Below, in pieces: positions 5,893 through 8,391 of a stretch of 8,391 bases of DNA. Each line of letters begins with the position of its first letter. Positions within the stretch are counted from its first letter, which is position 1. The notes beneath the pieces are model-generated. The model was not told the DNA's origin. It worked only from the letters and a program-made list of their open reading frames with translations, and made no database searches. Location of the stretch: contig JAFGIC010000325.1 in NCBI GenBank assembly GCA_016929815.1, positions 1 through 8,391 of the forward strand, written 5' to 3'. The position numbers and the translations under genes are program-made. Source of the DNA: Deltaproteobacteria bacterium (GTDB taxonomy: Bacteria > Desulfobacterota > DSM-4660 > Desulfatiglandales > HGW-15).

Positions 5893-6980
5893 GATATCTC
5901 TCCTTTTTTTGATTTTATTCTTTCGTTTACCATCCGGAAGAATCCTTCCTTATTACTTAAAAAATCAAACCTGACGGTCAGATATAAGGCAGAGACATCC
6001 GCTGACAGCATATCACTTGCCCTGACCCAGTCCTTCTCTGTTGTGATCAGGAAATCTGCCCCTGACTTATCCCTTTCCTCTCTCAACCCCTTTATCTCAT
6101 GACCGGAAAAGGGATAATGATCAGGAAACGACCTGAAAGAAACGATGTCAGCCCCCAGGGAAACAAGGGTATCCCTGAAGGAATCAGGCCTGGCAATGCC
6201 GGCAAAGGCCATAACGCGTTTCCCCTTTAAAAATGACGGATCAAATTTCATTTTACCTGCCGGAAATATTACCTTATCAGGCAGGTGTTCACACATGAAC
6301 AGGGGTTTTATATTTAAAAGTCCTCCCAGGTCATTGTCCGATCCCTTCCCCCCTGTTAATGAACCGGCCCTTGTAAGGATGACAGCGTCCGCCCTTGCTG
6401 CTTCACTCACCGGCTCCCTGAGAGGTCCTCGCGGAAGGAGCCGCCCGTTGCCGAAGGGGCTTGCAGCATCAAGCAAAAGCAGGTCAAGGTCCCTCTTGAG
6501 CGCCAGGTGCTGATAGCCGTCGTCAAGTATAAAAAACGATGATTTGAACCTGTCTATGGCGGTAAGCCCTGCGAGGCAACGGTCCTTTGCAATGATTACA
6601 GGCACACCCGGAAGCCTACAGGCCATAAGATAAGGTTCGTCGCCCGCCTGTTCCGGGCCTGCCAGCACGTTTTCCCCATCAGACACTATTGTAAGTTTTT
6701 CTCTGTTTTTACTCCCATAACCCCTTGAAAGTACGGCTACATTATATCCTTCTCCCTTGGCCCATTCCGCCATCATGCATGTCGCCGGGGTCTTTCCCGT
6801 GCCCCCTGCCGTAAGGTTTCCTATGCTGACCGTGAACCCGGGAAGCGCCTTCTTTTCCCCGGACCTTGCCCTTTTAAGCCTTATTGCTACACCAGCCCCG
6901 TATATCAAAGACAGCAGAGACAGGGGAAGGTATAACATCCTAAAGCCCTTATCCACATGTATCCCTGCCCAATCAATCAT
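5889..6980 (-). CDS. lpxK: Tetraacyldisaccharide 4'-kinase LpxK
   Basis: LpxK phosphorylates the 4' position of the lipid A disaccharide precursor to give lipid IVA, at the cytoplasmic face of the inner membrane. The 363-residue protein has a hydrophobic N-terminal segment (about 14-33), a P-loop TAGGTGKTP (57-65), SRGYG (85-89), a Walker B-like LDDGYQH (152-158) with the paired aspartates D153/D154, and FGNGRLLPRGPLREP (176-190), a strong LpxK signature. Length is at the upper end for the family. The ATG at 6980 lies inside the last codons of waaA, with AAAAGGA about a dozen bases upstream, so translation is probably coupled. Its stop overlaps the start of the YcaR-like gene by four bases. 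The product of LpxK is the acceptor for the neighbouring WaaA. Confidence 0.96.
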   Translation of the reverse strand: MIDWAGIHVDKGFRMLYLPLSLLSLIYGAGVAIRLKRARSGEKKALPGFTVSIGNLTAGGTGKTPATCMMAEWAKGEGYNVAVLSRGYGSKNREKLTIVSDGENVLAGPEQAGDEPYLMACRLPGVPVIIAKDRCLAGLTAIDRFKSSFFILDDGYQHLALKRDLDLLLLDAASPFGNGRLLPRGPLREPVSEAARADAVILTRAGSLTGGKGSDNDLGGLLNIKPLFMCEHLPDKVIFPAGKMKFDPSFLKGKRVMAFAGIARPDSFRDTLVSLGADIVSFRSFPDHYPFSGHEIKGLREERDKSGADFLITTEKDWVRASDMLSADVSALYLTVRFDFLSNKEGFFRMVNERIKSKKGEIS

Positions 6981-8253
6981 CTGTCTTAATGTATCCTTTT
7001 AAATGTGCCATAACCCGATCCATTGCCCCGCTGTTTTTAAGGACAAACTCCCTGGCCTTTTGCCCCATCCCTTTTAACAATTCATTATCGGACAGGAGGA
7101 TCTTCATCTTAACAAAAAGATCTTCACTGTTCTTTACCCTCCAGCCCCCTCCGGCCTCTTCAAGATCCCGGGACATAAGCTGGAAATTATATGTATATTC
7201 TCCAAAAAGGACAGGCTGGCCAAAAGAGGCAGGCTCAAGAAGATTATGACCCCCCAGGGGCACCATGCTTCCGCCCACGAAACTCACACGGGCAAGACCG
7301 TAGATCCGTTCCAGTTCCCCTATAGTATCAAGTATAAGCACATCACCACGGGATGAGGGTCCTGTGTCAGCATACAATTCACTCCTTAACACTGCATCAA
7401 GCCCCATTTCCGTGCACACCCTGTAAACAGATCCGGCAGATTCAATCCTCCTGGGTGCGATAATCAGATAAAGCCCGGGGTAAACTTCCTTAAGCCGCTT
7501 AAAGGTCTCAAGGATAATTTCATTTTCACCTTCATGGGTGCTCCCCGCTAACCATATGGCTTCCTTTGACTGCAGTTTAAGCTTTGCCTGCCAACGTTTA
7601 CGCTCCTCGGCCTCCATAGGCCTCCAGGCCCTGTCGAACTTGATGTTCCCTGTTTTATTTACCTTATGGGGGTCAATGCCGATTTTGATGAGCCTTTCCC
7701 TGTCAATCTTCGACTGCATCAGGCATAATTCTATTCTGTTAAATATCCGCCTTACAATGAACCCGAATCTCCTGTAGTGTTTCCCTGTGCGGGGAGATAT
7801 CCTGCCGTTTACAAGCAATATCTTAACCCCTCTTTTTTCAAGATAGCAAAGCAGCCCCGGCCAGATATCGCCCTCAACCAGTATCAGTACGGACGGGCGT
7901 ATGTAATGATAGATCCGGGAGACGGACCACCAGAAATCAACAGGCATGGGGACCAGCTCATCCACTTCTCCACTGAGTTCTTTAAGTGCAACCTTCATGC
8001 CCTGCTCTGTCTTGACGGTGAATATGACATGCCTGGAAGGATATTTTGATTTTATGGCCCTTGCCAGGGGCATAGCCGATATCACTTCCCCCACAGAAAG
8101 TGCATGTATCCATATACTCCTGCCGCGGGAAGGATTTGAAGTAAGTCTAAGACCCAGCCTCTCAGGAAGCCTGTGGCCTTTCGATAACGACAGTATCGGC
8201 AGGGTTAATATTACAACCAGTGTCCACGCGAAATTGTACAGGAATAAAAACAT
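6973..8253 (-). CDS. waaA: 3-deoxy-D-manno-octulosonic acid (Kdo) transferase WaaA
   Basis: WaaA (KdtA) transfers Kdo from CMP-Kdo to lipid IVA. The 426-residue protein has one N-terminal membrane anchor (about 4-24) followed by RLPERLG, then a GT-B fold of family GT30. The N-terminal half has WIHALSVGE with the likely catalytic base E56, and the C-terminal half has AGSTHEGENEIIL, FVGGSMVPLGGHNLLEPA and FGEYTYNF, all typical. The usual ETE(I/L)WPN motif reads EGDIWPG (127-133). Number of Kdo residues added cannot be judged. Start: ATG at 8253 puts the membrane helix at the extreme N-terminus as in other WaaA proteins; the ribosome-binding site (AAAGAG) is weak. It is the first gene of waaA-lpxK-ycaR and overlaps lpxK by 8 nt. 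Confidence 0.95.
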   Translation of the reverse strand: MFLFLYNFAWTLVVILTLPILSLSKGHRLPERLGLRLTSNPSRGRSIWIHALSVGEVISAMPLARAIKSKYPSRHVIFTVKTEQGMKVALKELSGEVDELVPMPVDFWWSVSRIYHYIRPSVLILVEGDIWPGLLCYLEKRGVKILLVNGRISPRTGKHYRRFGFIVRRIFNRIELCLMQSKIDRERLIKIGIDPHKVNKTGNIKFDRAWRPMEAEERKRWQAKLKLQSKEAIWLAGSTHEGENEIILETFKRLKEVYPGLYLIIAPRRIESAGSVYRVCTEMGLDAVLRSELYADTGPSSRGDVLILDTIGELERIYGLARVSFVGGSMVPLGGHNLLEPASFGQPVLFGEYTYNFQLMSRDLEEAGGGWRVKNSEDLFVKMKILLSDNELLKGMGQKAREFVLKNSGAMDRVMAHLKGYIKTDD

Positions 8254-8305
8254 TTAATCTCTTTAAATTTGTTCATCAATCACCAGCCGTTCCGGCGAAG
8301 AGAAG

Positions 8306-8391
8306 TTATACGTTAACAGGCAATTCAATAATAACCCTCGTTCCCCTGGGCTCGTTATCCTCGATCTCGATAAAACCCTTGTGATCTCTAA
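8306..8391 (-). CDS. C-terminal end of a probable sensor histidine kinase (partial)
   Basis: Only the last 27 codons lie in the window, in the frame whose first full codon begins at 8389. The peptide includes DHKGFIEIEDNEPRGTRVII and ends ELPVNV before TAA (8308-8306). This fits the final strands of a HATPase domain, where kinases of the NtrB/NtrY/ZraS type have HGGxIxVxSxxGxGTxFxIxLP. The G1, G2 and histidine motifs would lie outside the window, so the call rests on a short match. It precedes waaA by 52 nt on the same strand and could share its transcript. Confidence 0.65.
   Translation of the reverse strand, partial: RDHKGFIEIEDNEPRGTRVIIELPVNV

Noticed and set aside
5698..6102. Plus-strand open frame of 134 codons
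   Set aside because: It lies antisense to the YcaR-like gene and the end of lpxK, both of which have clear family motifs. It has no ribosome-binding site and a composition unlike a real protein.
7777..8257. Two plus-strand open frames opposite waaA
   Set aside because: They are shadows of the GT30 gene; the minus-strand protein is recognisable along its whole length.
8214..8276. ATG upstream of waaA giving a 21-codon frame that overlaps the waaA start
   Set aside because: It is out of frame with waaA, has no ribosome-binding site and shows no leader-peptide or attenuator features.
8286..8296. GCCG/CGGC hairpin after the partial kinase gene
   Set aside because: Four base pairs with a three-base loop and no T-run are too weak to call a terminator.

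Overview
The window looks like chromosomal DNA from a Gram-negative bacterium. It carries genes for the Kdo-lipid A part of lipopolysaccharide synthesis (waaA, lpxK), a BaeS/BaeR-type envelope stress system and greA. The CX4CX2C radical SAM protein and the RAYT-like transposase remind me of Deltaproteobacteria in the old sense, or a nearby anaerobic phylum. That placement is an impression from the proteins, not a proven assignment.

Layout. (1) Positions 1-86: the 3' half of an initiator tRNA-fMet and its Rho-independent terminator. (2) 103-1199: a compact insertion-like unit with one gene for a Y1 (HUH) transposase of the IS200/REP-associated type. It has a DnaA-like C-terminal helix-turn-helix and is bounded by near-perfect inverted repeats that each hold the palindrome GGACGTCC. 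A consensus-like promoter at the inner edge of the left repeat would start the transcript at the ATG. (3) 1223-3227, plus strand: greA, a small alpha/beta hydrolase and a radical SAM protein. Successive genes overlap by one base (TAGTG, TAATG), so this is a tight operon. (4) 3228-3370: a GC-rich gap between converging units, containing several inverted repeats. (5) 5567-3371, minus strand: baeS then baeR. An AT-rich upstream region holds a perfect 11-bp tandem repeat that resembles an OmpR-family operator. (6) 8253-5725, minus strand: waaA, lpxK and a 55-residue Trm112/YcaR zinc-ribbon gene, with overlapping ends (8 nt and 4 nt). (7) 8391-8306, minus strand: the last 27 codons of what looks like a sensor histidine kinase.

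How the genes work together. WaaA and LpxK act in consecutive parts of Kdo2-lipid A assembly on the cytoplasmic face of the inner membrane, and BaeSR downstream is of the family that reports envelope damage, so the right 5 kb is an envelope block. The left operon pairs a transcription-elongation factor with two enzymes of unknown substrate. The transposase unit sits between the tRNA terminator and the greA ribosome-binding site, so greA must be read from a promoter in or beyond the element. No CRISPR array, phage region or clear new defence system is visible. The points most worth following are the inverted-repeat-bounded HUH transposase unit, the 11-bp tandem operator and the noncanonical cysteine spacing of the radical SAM protein.
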